Source: Pseudoflavitalea rhizosphaerae (GTDB lineage Bacteria; Bacteroidota; Bacteroidia; Chitinophagales; Chitinophagaceae). From it: DNA of 64,000 nucleotides. The notes under the pieces are model-generated. The model did not search any database. It saw only the letters and a program-made list of their open reading frames with translations, and was not told the origin of the DNA. The DNA is taken from NCBI RefSeq assembly GCF_003991355.1, contig NZ_RCSU01000011.1, forward strand, positions 124,001 to 188,000, in the 5' to 3' direction. A program made the position numbers and the translations under genes. Below, piece by piece: positions 1-9,501 of this stretch. Numbering within the stretch: the first letter of the stretch is position 1; every line of letters starts with the position of its first letter.

Positions 1-263
1 CCACTATACCTGTTAAATACCTTTCCTCTTCTGACGGCAACTTTACCAACGGGTCTTTCATACGGTTGAATACGGTAGCTTTTATGTACAACCTTCCGGA
101 CAAACTTGTAAAGAAAGCAGGATTGACAGGTTGCCAGTTTTCCGTGAATGTTCAGAATGTGTTCACCATTTCCAGGTTCACCGGTATCGATCCCAATTTA
201 ACCAACCTTATCACTCCTCCACAGCAAAGAGTGATCACCAGTCAGCTTTCCTTCAACTTCTAA
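1..263 (+). CDS. SusC/RagA-type TonB-linked outer membrane receptor, C-terminal end (partial)
   Basis: The window opens inside this gene, and only about the last 86 codons are present, read from base 3. The visible part has the alternating aromatic/polar strands of a TonB-dependent beta barrel, including the segment NVQNVFTISRFTGIDPNL that is typical of SusC C-termini, and it ends in a terminal phenylalanine (QLSFNF), the usual outer membrane insertion signal. SusC proteins import glycans or peptides across the outer membrane with a SusD partner, and a SusD gene starts 10 bases downstream. Substrate cannot be told from this fragment. Confidence 0.9.
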   Translation, partial: TIPVKYLSSSDGNFTNGSFIRLNTVAFMYNLPDKLVKKAGLTGCQFSVNVQNVFTISRFTGIDPNLTNLITPPQQRVITSQLSFNF

Positions 264-273
264 ATCCTGAAAT

Positions 274-1770
274 ATGTATTCTGCTATAAGATATATTCAA
301 AGATTGTCTGTTGGTTGTTTAATACTGGCAGGTATTTCCTGCCAGAAACTGGTAGAAGTAGATCCTCCCCGCAATACCATCACCAGTGTACAGGTATTTA
401 AAACGGAGGCGCAGACCGAAGGAGCGCTTGCCGGTATCTACTCAAGGATGATCAACGGAGATGTGGCGGGCTCTGTGGATGAAAATGCCAGGAATTCATT
501 CGCAGCAGGACTGGTGACCGTCCTTGGGGGGCTCTCTGCGGATGAAATGAGGGCCAGCAATGATGCTTCAACTACCGGTTGGATTCCATTTGAATCCAAT
601 ACACTTACTTTTGAGACCAGCAGAGCGGCTGATAATATTTGGAAAACGGCTTATACTGCAATATATGGCGCCAATGCGGTTATTGAAGGGATCGCCGGAT
701 CAAAGTCTGACCAGTTCAGTGCGCAGGCAAAGCATGCCCTTTCAGGTGAAGCCAAAATGATACGGGCATTTTCATATTTCTACCTGGTGAATCTTTTTGG
801 TGATGTGCCCCTGGCGCTGACCATAGATTTCAATCAAACCATTCATATTCCCCGTACGCCCGAAGCAAAGGTTTATGAACAGATCATTGCAGATCTGAAA
901 GATGCCATTCAGCAAATGCCCGAAAATTATGATTACGGCCTGCAGGAAAGAGTAAGGCCCAATAAATGGGCTGCGATGGCACTGCTGGCCAGAGTGTATT
1001 TGTTCAATGGAGACTATGAACAGGCTGCCATCGCTGCCAGTACTGTGATCAGTCAGCAAAATTTATATGGCATTGAACTGGATCTAAGTAAAGCCTTCCT
1101 CAGGAATAGCAGGGAAGCGATCTGGCAATTGAAACAAACCAATGAACAGAATGAACTACGGAATGCTACGCCAGAAGGTTATCTGTTTCAGCCAGTACCT
1201 GCATTTACCGGCGCTATTCCTTTCCGGCTTACGCCATCATTACAGGATGCTTTTGAACCGGGAGATAAACGATGGGCGTTTTGGGTAGACAGTACAGATC
1301 ATAGTTTTTCAATCAATCTTCCCCCAGGTATTTTTTATTATCCTGCCAAATATAAGGTTGGCCGGTCAAACGGTGCGCCCGGCGCATCTTCCCCAGAGTA
1401 TTACATGATGCTCAGGCTGGCGGAAATGTACCTGGTAAGAGCCGAAGCTGTGGTGCGCGGGCCTGCACAGGATATCAGTGAAGCCGTACGCAACCTCAAC
1501 ACGCTCCGGTTCAGAGCCGGTATTCCCGACCTGCCGCTAACACTCACGAAAGAAGAAGTACTGGCCGCCATTGAAAAAGAAAGGCAAACTGAACTGTTCG
1601 CTGAATGGGGGCATCGATGGTTAGATCTGAAAAGGACTGGAAGAGCGCAAATTGTTCTTCCGGCGTTACCCTATAAACAGCCCTGGATGGGAAATTACCA
1701 GTTGAAATATCCTATACCCGAATCCGAGATCAGGTTTAATAGCGCTTTGGTTCAAAATGATGAATACTGA
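274..1770 (+). CDS. SusD/RagB family nutrient-binding outer membrane lipoprotein
   Basis: A 498-aa protein with a lipoprotein signal: a hydrophobic stretch followed by the lipobox LAGISC, with the lipidated Cys at about residue 23. The body has the helical TPR-like SusD fold signature. Examples are WKTAYTAIYGANAVIEGI near residue 120, the EAKMIRAFSYFYLVNLFGDVPL segment around 160-180, and RLAEMYLVRAEAV followed by ERQTELFAEWGHRWLDLKRTG near the C-terminus. SusD proteins cap the SusC barrel and hand substrate to it. The gene follows the SusC fragment by 10 bases and is surely co-transcribed with it. No glycoside hydrolase lies nearby in the visible part, so substrate is unknown. Confidence 0.95.
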   Translation: MYSAIRYIQRLSVGCLILAGISCQKLVEVDPPRNTITSVQVFKTEAQTEGALAGIYSRMINGDVAGSVDENARNSFAAGLVTVLGGLSADEMRASNDASTTGWIPFESNTLTFETSRAADNIWKTAYTAIYGANAVIEGIAGSKSDQFSAQAKHALSGEAKMIRAFSYFYLVNLFGDVPLALTIDFNQTIHIPRTPEAKVYEQIIADLKDAIQQMPENYDYGLQERVRPNKWAAMALLARVYLFNGDYEQAAIAASTVISQQNLYGIELDLSKAFLRNSREAIWQLKQTNEQNELRNATPEGYLFQPVPAFTGAIPFRLTPSLQDAFEPGDKRWAFWVDSTDHSFSINLPPGIFYYPAKYKVGRSNGAPGASSPEYYMMLRLAEMYLVRAEAVVRGPAQDISEAVRNLNTLRFRAGIPDLPLTLTKEEVLAAIEKERQTELFAEWGHRWLDLKRTGRAQIVLPALPYKQPWMGNYQLKYPIPESEIRFNSALVQNDEY

Positions 1771-1815
1771 TATAACTGAGATCTATAAACGATTATTTCA
1801 TAAAAAATTTTGATC

Positions 1816-2625
1816 ATGTTCAATTTCTTCAATAAAGGAAAAAGATTGCCGGGCCTGCTGCTTTTCTCATTGGCGACCCTGTCTTTGTTTTCCTGTGGAA
1901 AGGATATAGATGTACCAGGCGCATCCTCCCTTGCCGTCATCAACTGCGTGGTGGGGAGCCGGCCGCTGGTCACCAACTTTAATGGTAGTGGAAAACATAT
2001 CGCGTACCTGCAGGCTAACAGGATGGCCTATCATTCCTACCAGACGAACAACAACCTTTTCGGCTCCTATACAGGCATGCAGAAACTGGCCCTGTTTCAG
2101 TATCCCGACACACTCGAAAAAGACCAGCCGCTGCTTGATCTCCGCCTTCACCTGCCACCCGGCTCCATCAATACCTTGTTCCTCACAGGAACGGTTGATG
2201 AACCGGATACCCTGTTCAGAACAGAGGAGATACCTTATATCCCTTCGGGAGACAGCATAATGCGCATCAGGTTCGTGAACCTTTCTCCCGGATCTGAACC
2301 CTTTAGTGTGAACCTGGCTGGCAACCCACCGGGATCGCTCGCCGCCGGCATCAGCTACAGATCTATGAACGGTTACACCAGCTTGCCGGTAAGCGTGAAC
2401 CTGCCTGAGTACATATTCGAATTAAGGGATGCCGCTACAGGTGTACTCATCGCAACCTATACAACCAAAGGAATTAATAACGATGGTGAATACAAGCCCA
2501 ATGCCGGCAATTATGCCAATACATGGGTTTACCGTCATTTCACCCTGGCGTTGACAGGCCTGCCGAAAGGAACAGGAGATGCTGCGCCATCTGTTTTACT
2601 CATTCCTCATCAGCCTTTGATTTAG
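1816..2625 (+). CDS. DUF4397-like lipoprotein linked to the SusCD pair
   Basis: A 269-aa predicted lipoprotein. The signal peptide ends in LSLFSCGKD, with the Cys near residue 26. The middle holds a segment MRIRFVNLSPGSEPFSVNLAG that resembles the DUF4397 pattern seen in many Bacteroidota surface proteins, and the C-terminal part is beta-rich. I chose the ATG at 1816, because an in-frame TTG six bases earlier is a poorer start. It lies 45 bases after the SusD gene and 42 before an ABC ATPase gene, on the same strand. The likely place is the outer membrane as a SusCD accessory. The molecular function is unknown. Confidence 0.7.
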   Translation: MFNFFNKGKRLPGLLLFSLATLSLFSCGKDIDVPGASSLAVINCVVGSRPLVTNFNGSGKHIAYLQANRMAYHSYQTNNNLFGSYTGMQKLALFQYPDTLEKDQPLLDLRLHLPPGSINTLFLTGTVDEPDTLFRTEEIPYIPSGDSIMRIRFVNLSPGSEPFSVNLAGNPPGSLAAGISYRSMNGYTSLPVSVNLPEYIFELRDAATGVLIATYTTKGINNDGEYKPNAGNYANTWVYRHFTLALTGLPKGTGDAAPSVLLIPHQPLI

Positions 2626-2667
2626 CATTGGCCAAAAAAATACCGACATTCTTTTACCAATATTATC

Positions 2668-3591
2668 ATGAATACAATTTTGAAAATCGACCGGCTCTCG
2701 CACCGGTATGCAAGCTCCTGGGCCGTCCGCGACATCAACCTGGAGATCAACCAGACTGGCGTGATCGGATTGCTGGGGTCTAACGGTGCAGGGAAATCCA
2801 CCACCATGAATATCATCTGTGGTGTATTGAACCAGACGGAAGGAAATGTTTACATCAATGGCATCGATACAAGGAAGCAACCTGAAGAAGCAAAAAAGGG
2901 GATTGGCTTTCTTCCCCAAAATCCGCCGGTCTATACAGATCTTACTGTAGATGAATACCTGAGCTACTGCGCAGAATTACGGCTGATGGAAAAAAATGCC
3001 ATCAGGCAGGCCGTGGAGGAGGCAAAAGAAAAATGCGGTATTGCGCATTTCAGCAGCCGCCTGATCCGCAACCTGTCCGGGGGATACAGACAGCGTGTAG
3101 GTATTGCGCAGGCCATCATCCATAAACCACAACTCGTAGTGATGGATGAACCCACCAATGGGCTCGATCCCAACCAGCTCATTGAAGCGCGGAAACTGAT
3201 CCGTGAAATTTCGCAGGACAGGACTGTACTGTTATCTTCCCATATCCTTTCCGAGATACACCTGCTTTGTAAAGATGTGATCATGATCGAAGGGGGGCGC
3301 ATCATCTTTTCCGACTCCATGGACGCTTTCAACAACTACGTGCAACCGAGAAGCATTCTCGCCAGAATGGAAAACCCTCCCCAGGAGGCAGACCTCATGA
3401 GGGTCGAAGGTGTTACCAGGGTGGAATTCCTCAATGGCCAGCAGGCCCGCATCTTCTTCGACGGCGATGAAGGCATTACGGAAAAACTGATAGACGCCAG
3501 CGTGAAATATCAATGGAGAATGCGTGAGATCAATCTGGAGAAAGGATTGCTCGACGATGTGTTCAAACAATTATCTACCCAATCCTTATAA
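2668..3591 (+). CDS. ABC transporter ATP-binding protein (GldA-like)
   Basis: A 307-aa ABC ATPase with Walker A GSNGAGKST near residue 38, signature LSGGYRQRVGIAQA near 136, Walker B LVVMDEPTNGLDP and the switch His in LLSSHIL. Its length and C-terminal extension fit the CcmA/GldA type that pairs with ABC-2 permeases. The partner is the fused permease gene 12 bases downstream. The pair probably works as a membrane exporter or surface-protein machine. Gld-type ABC genes are named from gliding motility, but the many Bacteroidota paralogues are not all involved in gliding, so no gene symbol is given. Confidence 0.9.
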   Translation: MNTILKIDRLSHRYASSWAVRDINLEINQTGVIGLLGSNGAGKSTTMNIICGVLNQTEGNVYINGIDTRKQPEEAKKGIGFLPQNPPVYTDLTVDEYLSYCAELRLMEKNAIRQAVEEAKEKCGIAHFSSRLIRNLSGGYRQRVGIAQAIIHKPQLVVMDEPTNGLDPNQLIEARKLIREISQDRTVLLSSHILSEIHLLCKDVIMIEGGRIIFSDSMDAFNNYVQPRSILARMENPPQEADLMRVEGVTRVEFLNGQQARIFFDGDEGITEKLIDASVKYQWRMREINLEKGLLDDVFKQLSTQSL

Positions 3592-3603
3592 TAAAGTATA
3601 GCC

Positions 3604-5931
3604 ATGAAAATGATATTCAAAATTGCAAGAACGGAGATCAAAAATCTGTTCTATTCACCCGTAGCCTGGTTTCTTACAATCGCTTTCCTTGTTCAATGCG
3701 GTTATTTCTTTACGGAGGCGATCAATGGAATTTCAAAATTCCAGGATCTGCAGGTCAGGAACAATCCCGGTTTCAAGGGATTTGAAGGCTCGCTGACAGG
3801 CTATGTTTTTTTGGGTAATGAAAGTATATTCAAGAATGTTTTGCAGAACCTGTACCTGTTCATTCCCTTGCTCACGATGGGCCTGATCAGCCGTGAGATC
3901 AGCAATGGCACCGTCAAGCTTTTGTATTCCTCTCCTGTGAAGACCCGGCAGATCGTGCTGGGAAAATACCTGGCTATCATGGCTTATAACCTGATGCTGT
4001 TATTGATCGTGGGTGTATTCATGAGTATAGGCGCATTGTCTATTAAAGATGTGGATTATGGTTTGTTGCTTTCCGCAGCCCTCGGCTTCTACCTGCTGGT
4101 TTGCGCTTATACTGCTATCGGTATGTTCATGTCGAGCCTCACCACTTATCAGATCGTATCGGCGCTCGCTACTTTTTTATTCATATTCATACTAACCCGG
4201 ATCGGTACGCTGTGGCAGCAATATGATTTCATACGCGACCTCACTTACTTCCTGTCGCTTGCCGGAAGGACCAACAAAATGCTGGAGGGACTAATCACTA
4301 CCAGGGACGTGATCTACTTTGTGCTGGTTACCACCATGTTCGTTGCATTCACGGTCTTCAGGCTCAGGGGCACCCGTGAATCCAAACCCTGGTACATCAA
4401 GGGAAGCCGCTATCTCGCTATGGTGCTGGCCGTGCTGGCTATCGGGTATATAACATCAAGGCCGGGAAATATTGGCTACCTGGATGCTACTGCCAGGAAG
4501 ATCAATACCATTCACGAAAGAACCCAGGATATTATCAATAAAATGGATGGACCAATGGAGATCATCCTGTACACCAACCTGCTGGGAGATGGTCTTGGCC
4601 GTGCCTTGCCTGAGTCGAGGAACCATTATATCTGGGATTTCTGGGAGAGGTATTTTCGATTCAAACCCGATATCAAATACAGTTATGCGATGTATTATGA
4701 TGTAGCAGATAATAATACCCGCATTTTCAAAACCTATCCCAATAAGACATTGAAAGAGATTGCGCAGGAGAACACAAATTTTCGTGGCTACAAATTGGAC
4801 CGCTGGATGGAACCGGCCGAGATCCGGAAAAAGATCGATCTAAAAGACGAATATTACCGGGTAGTCATGCAGGTGAAGTACAATGGTAGAACTGCCTTCC
4901 TGCGCACATTCAACGATAACCAGTTCTGGCCTGATGAGGAAATCATTGCTGCTACATTCAAGAAGTTACTGATAGGGGAAGGGCCGAAGGTCTATTTTTC
5001 AACAGGCAGCCTGGAACGGAGCATACATAAAACCGGCGAGCGGGAGTACTATTCACATGCGCTCGCTAAAAATAACAGGCGGGCCCTGATCAACCTGGCC
5101 TTTCAATTCGATACCGTGTCGCTTGACCAGCGTGATGTTCCCAAAGACGCCACACTACTGGTCCTGGCTGATCCAAAGGTGGAATTGAGCCCTGTGAAAT
5201 TACGGCGGCTGGAAAAATATGTGAACGATGGAGGTGACCTGTTTGCGCTGACGGAGCCCGGCAAGCAAGCAGTAATGAACCCTGTCATTCAACAATTGGG
5301 AGCCCGATATATGGATGGCACCCTTGTGGAGATCACCAAAGATGAAATGCCCCATATGATCAAGCCCTATATCACTCCTGCATTCTCTATGAAGTCCGAA
5401 GAGTCGGCAATGTTCGCTGTGAGGCGTAAGATGATAGAAGCGGATACTTCCAGGAGGCTATTGCCAGGCGCTGCAGGCATTGCCGTGAATGATAGTGCAG
5501 GATTTCAAATCAATCACCTGCTTGTAACCACCAAAGGCAGGAATACCTGGGCGAAAGTGGGCAAATTGGTGGTGGATTCGGCAGCGCCCGTTTTTTCAAC
5601 AGCAACAGGTGATTACAAAATGGATACCTTCAGCACTGCTGTTTCCTTAAACAGGAAGATCAATAACAGGGCGCAGCGGATCGTTCTGGCTGGCGACGCA
5701 GATTGGATGAGCACTCACCGCAACGGTGGGGATTATATTAGCAGAACCATCTATAGCTGGATCGATAATAACAGGTTCCCGGTGTATACTCCACGGCCTG
5801 CCCCGGAAGATAACCTGCTGACCGTTTCAGTAGGTGGCACGTCGGCCATGAAAACCATTTTCCGATGGATCATTCCCGCTGCCGTGCTGGCGCTGGCCAT
5901 TGTATTACTGATCAGAAGAAAAAGACAATAA
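3604..5931 (+). CDS. Fused GldF/GldG-like ABC permease with extracytoplasmic domain
   Basis: A 775-aa protein. The first ~270 residues hold about six membrane segments of an ABC-2 type permease (for example NLYLFIPLLTMGLISREISNG, the conserved loop region). A large periplasmic part follows, with the GldG/ABC_transp_aux fold pattern (TLLVLADPKVELSP, YVNDGGDLFALTEPG, RIVLAGDADWMS). A last helix lies at about residues 750-770, followed by a positive tail RRKRQ. This is the common fusion of the GldF permease and GldG in one chain. It follows its ATPase by 12 bases and precedes a MutS-like gene by 8, so all belong to one transcript. Confidence 0.9.
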   Translation: MKMIFKIARTEIKNLFYSPVAWFLTIAFLVQCGYFFTEAINGISKFQDLQVRNNPGFKGFEGSLTGYVFLGNESIFKNVLQNLYLFIPLLTMGLISREISNGTVKLLYSSPVKTRQIVLGKYLAIMAYNLMLLLIVGVFMSIGALSIKDVDYGLLLSAALGFYLLVCAYTAIGMFMSSLTTYQIVSALATFLFIFILTRIGTLWQQYDFIRDLTYFLSLAGRTNKMLEGLITTRDVIYFVLVTTMFVAFTVFRLRGTRESKPWYIKGSRYLAMVLAVLAIGYITSRPGNIGYLDATARKINTIHERTQDIINKMDGPMEIILYTNLLGDGLGRALPESRNHYIWDFWERYFRFKPDIKYSYAMYYDVADNNTRIFKTYPNKTLKEIAQENTNFRGYKLDRWMEPAEIRKKIDLKDEYYRVVMQVKYNGRTAFLRTFNDNQFWPDEEIIAATFKKLLIGEGPKVYFSTGSLERSIHKTGEREYYSHALAKNNRRALINLAFQFDTVSLDQRDVPKDATLLVLADPKVELSPVKLRRLEKYVNDGGDLFALTEPGKQAVMNPVIQQLGARYMDGTLVEITKDEMPHMIKPYITPAFSMKSEESAMFAVRRKMIEADTSRRLLPGAAGIAVNDSAGFQINHLLVTTKGRNTWAKVGKLVVDSAAPVFSTATGDYKMDTFSTAVSLNRKINNRAQRIVLAGDADWMSTHRNGGDYISRTIYSWIDNNRFPVYTPRPAPEDNLLTVSVGGTSAMKTIFRWIIPAAVLALAIVLLIRRKRQ

Positions 5932-5939
5932 CTATTTAC

Positions 5940-7265
5940 ATGTACCTACTAACAGACGATCAAACCATCGAGGACCTCAGGCTCTTCAGCAAGCGGGAAA
6001 GGAGCGGTATCTATGATCTCTACAATCACACGCATACACGCGGAGGGGAAGCAGTGCTGGAAGAAATGTTCCGGCGCCCGCTGGGCAACAAGGACGCCAT
6101 CAGGAAAAGAAGCGAGATCATTGCCTGCTTCGCAGAGAAAGGAACGCATTTCCCTTTCAGCGCTTCGATCTTCGATATGGCTGAAAAATACCTGCTGAAC
6201 GATCAGGAAATGAACAGGACTGCGCAGGCCCAAACAATACTCAGTGAAAAGGATATCAATAATGGAGTAGGAGCTGTGATCGAATTGTTGCAGTTATTGC
6301 AGGCGTTCATATTGCAGGATGATGTAACTGCCAATTCCGCATTTGCACAGGACCTGGCCGCCATTCAAAGTCTCCTGGCAGACCCTGCCCTGCAGCCGGT
6401 ATTCAAGGAGCTACACAAAGGAAAGTTGTCATACGCCGCTGTCACAGCATTCGATCTTTTGTTCAGGATCAGGGAACGGAATAAGATACAGCAGCTATTG
6501 GGGCTGGTATACCAGTTGGATGTTTATCTGTCCGTGGCCAGGGTGGCGGTGGAAAGAGGTTTTGTTTTTCCGAAAGTATTACCTGAAGGGAGCAAACGCC
6601 TGGTGCTGGAAGGAGTATATCATCCGGAGTTGAAGCAGCCCGTTGGAAATTCCGTCTGGATGAGCAATAACCGGAATCTGATATTCCTGACCGGGGCCAA
6701 TATGGCGGGCAAGTCCACCTTCCTCCGGGCTTTCAGTACCGCTGTGTATGTGGCGCATATGGGATTTCCTGTAGCCGCCCGCAGTATGGAATTTACAGTG
6801 TTGGATGGATTGTTCACTACCATCAACCTGCCGGATAATCTAGGTATTGGCGCCAGTCATTTTTATGCCGAGGTACTGCGTGTGAAGAAAGTGGCTACAG
6901 AACTGCATGCAGGCAGGTCGTTGCTGATCGTTTTCGATGAGTTGTTCCGGGGCACCAATGTAAAGGATGCACACGAAGCAACTGTTGCCATTACCAGGTC
7001 CTTTGCGGAAAAGCAAAACAGTTTCTTCATCATCTCATCCCATATTGTGGAGGCGGGAGAAGAACTGGCCGAAGCGCCCACCATTGCTTTCCATTACTTA
7101 CCCACGCGTATGAACGGGCATGTACCCGAATACACCTATACACTGGAAGAAGGGATCACGGCAGACAGGCATGGAATGATCATCATCCGGAATGAAAAGA
7201 TCCTTGATATCCTCCGGGAGGGAAGGAAAAATAATAGAAAGAAAGAACTGGTACAATCCAGGTGA
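5940..7265 (+). CDS. MutS-like ATPase without mismatch-recognition domain (first of a tandem pair)
   Basis: A 441-aa protein starting at the ATG at 5940 (MYLLTDDQ). It has the MutS core/lever region and the C-terminal MutS ATPase. Walker A is TGANMAGKST, the Walker B region FDELFRGTNVKDAHEA corresponds to the DELGRGT-type motif of MutS, and the signature His lies in ISSHIVEAGE. The N-terminal mismatch-binding domain with its Phe-x-Glu motif and the connector domain are missing, so classical mismatch repair is unlikely. It begins 8 bases after the permease gene in a SusCD-ABC operon and is followed by a paralogue. The role there is unknown. The pair may act together as a heterodimer, which is an inference. 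Confidence 0.85.
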   Translation: MYLLTDDQTIEDLRLFSKRERSGIYDLYNHTHTRGGEAVLEEMFRRPLGNKDAIRKRSEIIACFAEKGTHFPFSASIFDMAEKYLLNDQEMNRTAQAQTILSEKDINNGVGAVIELLQLLQAFILQDDVTANSAFAQDLAAIQSLLADPALQPVFKELHKGKLSYAAVTAFDLLFRIRERNKIQQLLGLVYQLDVYLSVARVAVERGFVFPKVLPEGSKRLVLEGVYHPELKQPVGNSVWMSNNRNLIFLTGANMAGKSTFLRAFSTAVYVAHMGFPVAARSMEFTVLDGLFTTINLPDNLGIGASHFYAEVLRVKKVATELHAGRSLLIVFDELFRGTNVKDAHEATVAITRSFAEKQNSFFIISSHIVEAGEELAEAPTIAFHYLPTRMNGHVPEYTYTLEEGITADRHGMIIIRNEKILDILREGRKNNRKKELVQSR

Positions 7266-7340
7266 CTACCGTAGCAATGCTGGCCGGGTTTACCTTTTCG
7301 GTTACCCGGCCTGTTTATATAACCATTTACAGTGCATAAC

Positions 7341-8669
7341 ATGAATTTCAGTATAGACCGGCAGACGCTGGATGAATTGAACCTGCTGGGAAAGTTCCGG
7401 CAGGGTTCCGTATACCATCTGTTCAACCGGGTGAAAACAAGGGGAGGTGAACGCTTGCTGGACGCTATGTTCCAGCATCCGCTTACAGACCGTAATGCCA
7501 TCAATGAGCGGAGTGGCATATTCAGTTATTTTCAAAAGGCAGCACTGGTTTTTCCCTTTGATGTTCAACAGCTCAACCTCATGCAGGAATTTCTGGATGC
7601 AGGTTACGGGAGTACCGGCATCGGTGTATTTTCGACTACCTATTTCCGTAAGGTATTATCGGCGCTCACCCGCGATGAAAGGCACAGGAAAAATATCCAG
7701 GGGATTCAGGCGGTGATCGTTACACTGAACAAATGCGCATCATTTCTTGAGATCATGCCGGGAACAGGCGGTCTGTTTGGAGAAAAGATGAATGCCATCC
7801 GCAGGGTGCTGGGGGGGACACAACTGGAGAAGCTTTGCCAGATGGATATTTACAAAGACCTTCCACTCCGTTTGATGGCGCAGTACAATCACCTTCTCAA
7901 GAACAAGCTGGCCAATGAGCTGGAAGAAGTGATACAATTCATACATGAGCTGGATGTGTACATAGCAGTTAGTGAAGTGGCGGAAAGAGCTGGTTTTACC
8001 TATGCAAGTGCGGAAGATCCTGCGTTGAATTTCCTGGAGGGGGAAGAGCTGCGACATCCCTGCCTGCAGGGCGCCATAGGTAATGATCTGCGCATGGACC
8101 AGAACAGCAATGTTATTTTTTTGACCGGCGCCAATATGGCGGGGAAGTCGACCCTCATGAAATCCATCGGCATCAATCTCTACCTGGCACATATGGGCTT
8201 CCCCGTTGCCGCTGGAAAGTTCAGTTTCTCTGTCAGGGATGGAATGTACAGTTCCATCAACGTGGCGGATAATATCGGATTGGGCTATAGCCACTTTTAT
8301 GCGGAAGTGGTACGCGTTAAGCAGGCTGCAGAAGCTGCCGCCAGTGGCAAAAGGCTGATGCTGATGTTTGACGAACTTTTCAAGGGTACGAATGTGAAAG
8401 ATGCCTATGATGGCACACTGGCCGTTACAGAAGGATTTGCCGAATACCAGGATTGCCTGTTCATCGTTTCCACCCATATTATTGAAGTAGGCGAAGCCTT
8501 AAAAGGAACAGACAATATTCAATTCGTATTTATGCCAACCATTATGGACGGATTACATCCAACTTATACCTACAGACTGGCGCAAGGGATCACGGAGGAT
8601 AGGCAGGGGATGATGATTATCCGCAACGAGGGGATATTGGAATTGATAGCGGCAACGCCGGTTAACTAA
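7341..8669 (+). CDS. MutS-like ATPase without mismatch-recognition domain (second of a tandem pair)
   Basis: A 442-aa paralogue of the preceding gene with the same layout. The N-terminal segment TRGGERLLDAMFQHPL matches TRGGEAVLEEMFRRPL in the first copy. Walker A is TGANMAGKST, the Walker B region FDELFKGTNVKDAYDG, and the His motif VSTHIIEVGE. An in-frame GTG lies nine bases before the chosen ATG at 7341, which aligns better with the first copy. The 75-base gap between the two genes shows no clear terminator. A terminator right after this gene closes the operon. As with its partner, there is no domain to read mismatches. Confidence 0.85.
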   Translation: MNFSIDRQTLDELNLLGKFRQGSVYHLFNRVKTRGGERLLDAMFQHPLTDRNAINERSGIFSYFQKAALVFPFDVQQLNLMQEFLDAGYGSTGIGVFSTTYFRKVLSALTRDERHRKNIQGIQAVIVTLNKCASFLEIMPGTGGLFGEKMNAIRRVLGGTQLEKLCQMDIYKDLPLRLMAQYNHLLKNKLANELEEVIQFIHELDVYIAVSEVAERAGFTYASAEDPALNFLEGEELRHPCLQGAIGNDLRMDQNSNVIFLTGANMAGKSTLMKSIGINLYLAHMGFPVAAGKFSFSVRDGMYSSINVADNIGLGYSHFYAEVVRVKQAAEAAASGKRLMLMFDELFKGTNVKDAYDGTLAVTEGFAEYQDCLFIVSTHIIEVGEALKGTDNIQFVFMPTIMDGLHPTYTYRLAQGITEDRQGMMIIRNEGILELIAATPVN

Positions 8670-8714
8670 CGGTCTGATGTATACGTAATTATGATCTATG
8701 CGAATGCGAAGATG

Positions 8715-8744
8715 GGCTGGTCTGGAAACAGGCCGGCTTTTTTA
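8715..8744 (+). terminator. Rho-independent terminator after the SusCD-ABC-MutS operon
   Basis: An eight-pair stem with G-T wobbles (GGCTGGTCT against AGGCCGGC) is followed by a run of T. It closes the + strand operon. The T run overlaps the stop codon of the convergent small gene. Confidence 0.6.
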
Positions 8745-9308
8745 TTTATCAATAATGGTGATCAGTTTCTCCGCTTTCAGCATGCTGCTGTCTGCCGACT
8801 TGAGGGAATCCGGGATCCGGGCATTATAGCTCAGCACAAAAGCTCCGTACATTTTCATCATGGGGCCGCTGAAATCGAGCTTCCCGTTCTGGCTGTCCAC
8901 CACTCCGTTCAATTGTAAAGTGTTGTTGCCGGGATCGGGCTCAAGGTCCAGTGTGATGCCGAAAGGCTGGCCTTTGGCTGGTTGACTGATCTCGATATCA
9001 TAGAAATACTGGTGATCATAATCGATATAGAAGGTGGCTGACCTGTGCCCGTTGAAAGCGCGGAGAGCGCTGTCCGGCGGAATGATCCTGAGTGGAGTTG
9101 AATCCTGGTTGGTCCAGCCATTGCCTCTGAAATAGACCTGGGCTGGATTGTAGGCTACATATAGCGTTGTTTTCGTTCTGATGGAATCGGGAGTATCGCC
9201 AAAGGAAATAGTATTATGGACTGTTGTTTTGTTTGGCTTTTTGGCCAGGTAATACATGATGCCACCGATCAGCAGCATCAATACCAGAATGATCCAGGTA
9301 GTACGCAT
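8742..9308 (-). CDS. Membrane-anchored hypothetical protein
   Basis: A 188-aa protein with one N-terminal helix (WIILVLMLLIGGIMYYLAKK) followed by a polar, beta-rich domain, presumably outside the cytoplasmic membrane. I do not recognise a family. It is convergent with the MutS-like genes and divergent from the first double-glycine peptide gene, with 193 bases between its start and that gene. Nothing links it firmly to either neighbour. It ends in ITIIDK directly over the terminator of the opposite operon. Confidence 0.65.
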   Translation of the reverse strand: MRTTWIILVLMLLIGGIMYYLAKKPNKTTVHNTISFGDTPDSIRTKTTLYVAYNPAQVYFRGNGWTNQDSTPLRIIPPDSALRAFNGHRSATFYIDYDHQYFYDIEISQPAKGQPFGITLDLEPDPGNNTLQLNGVVDSQNGKLDFSGPMMKMYGAFVLSYNARIPDSLKSADSSMLKAEKLITIIDK

Positions 9309-9411
9309 GTGATTTGGAGATTGTGTGAATAATTTACCACATTTTATGCAATTAGCATGCCTTGATATGACTACAGTATGTTTTCATAATCAAAACAGCT
9401 ACAACCAACAG

Positions 9412-9441
9412 CTATAATTTAGCTTTTTCATGGTTAGGTAA
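9412..9441 (+). promoter_or_regulatory. 30-bp conserved upstream block, copy 1 (promoter/operator of peptide gene 1)
   Basis: The block begins CTATAATTTA and ends TTCATGGTTAGGTAA. It matches the block at 10276-10305 at 26 of 30 positions, with all differences in a five-base centre. It ends 60 bases before the start of peptide gene 1, and the second copy ends 63 bases before peptide gene 3. The conserved position argues for a shared promoter or regulator site. Confidence 0.6.
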
Positions 9442-9501
9442 TGACCTTTCAAAGCATCAACTTTATGCCTGAAATCCTCCTCATTTCTAAAAAAGTATGT
9501 T

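Noticed and set aside
7740-8477. 245-codon - strand frame across the second MutS-like gene
   Set aside because: Antisense shadow of a gene with all motifs of the MutS ATPase; the translated product looks random (many His, Gln, Cys).
5940-8669. Genuine mismatch repair MutS or MutS2
   Set aside because: About 440 residues, with no N-terminal Phe-x-Glu mismatch domain and no C-terminal Smr domain.
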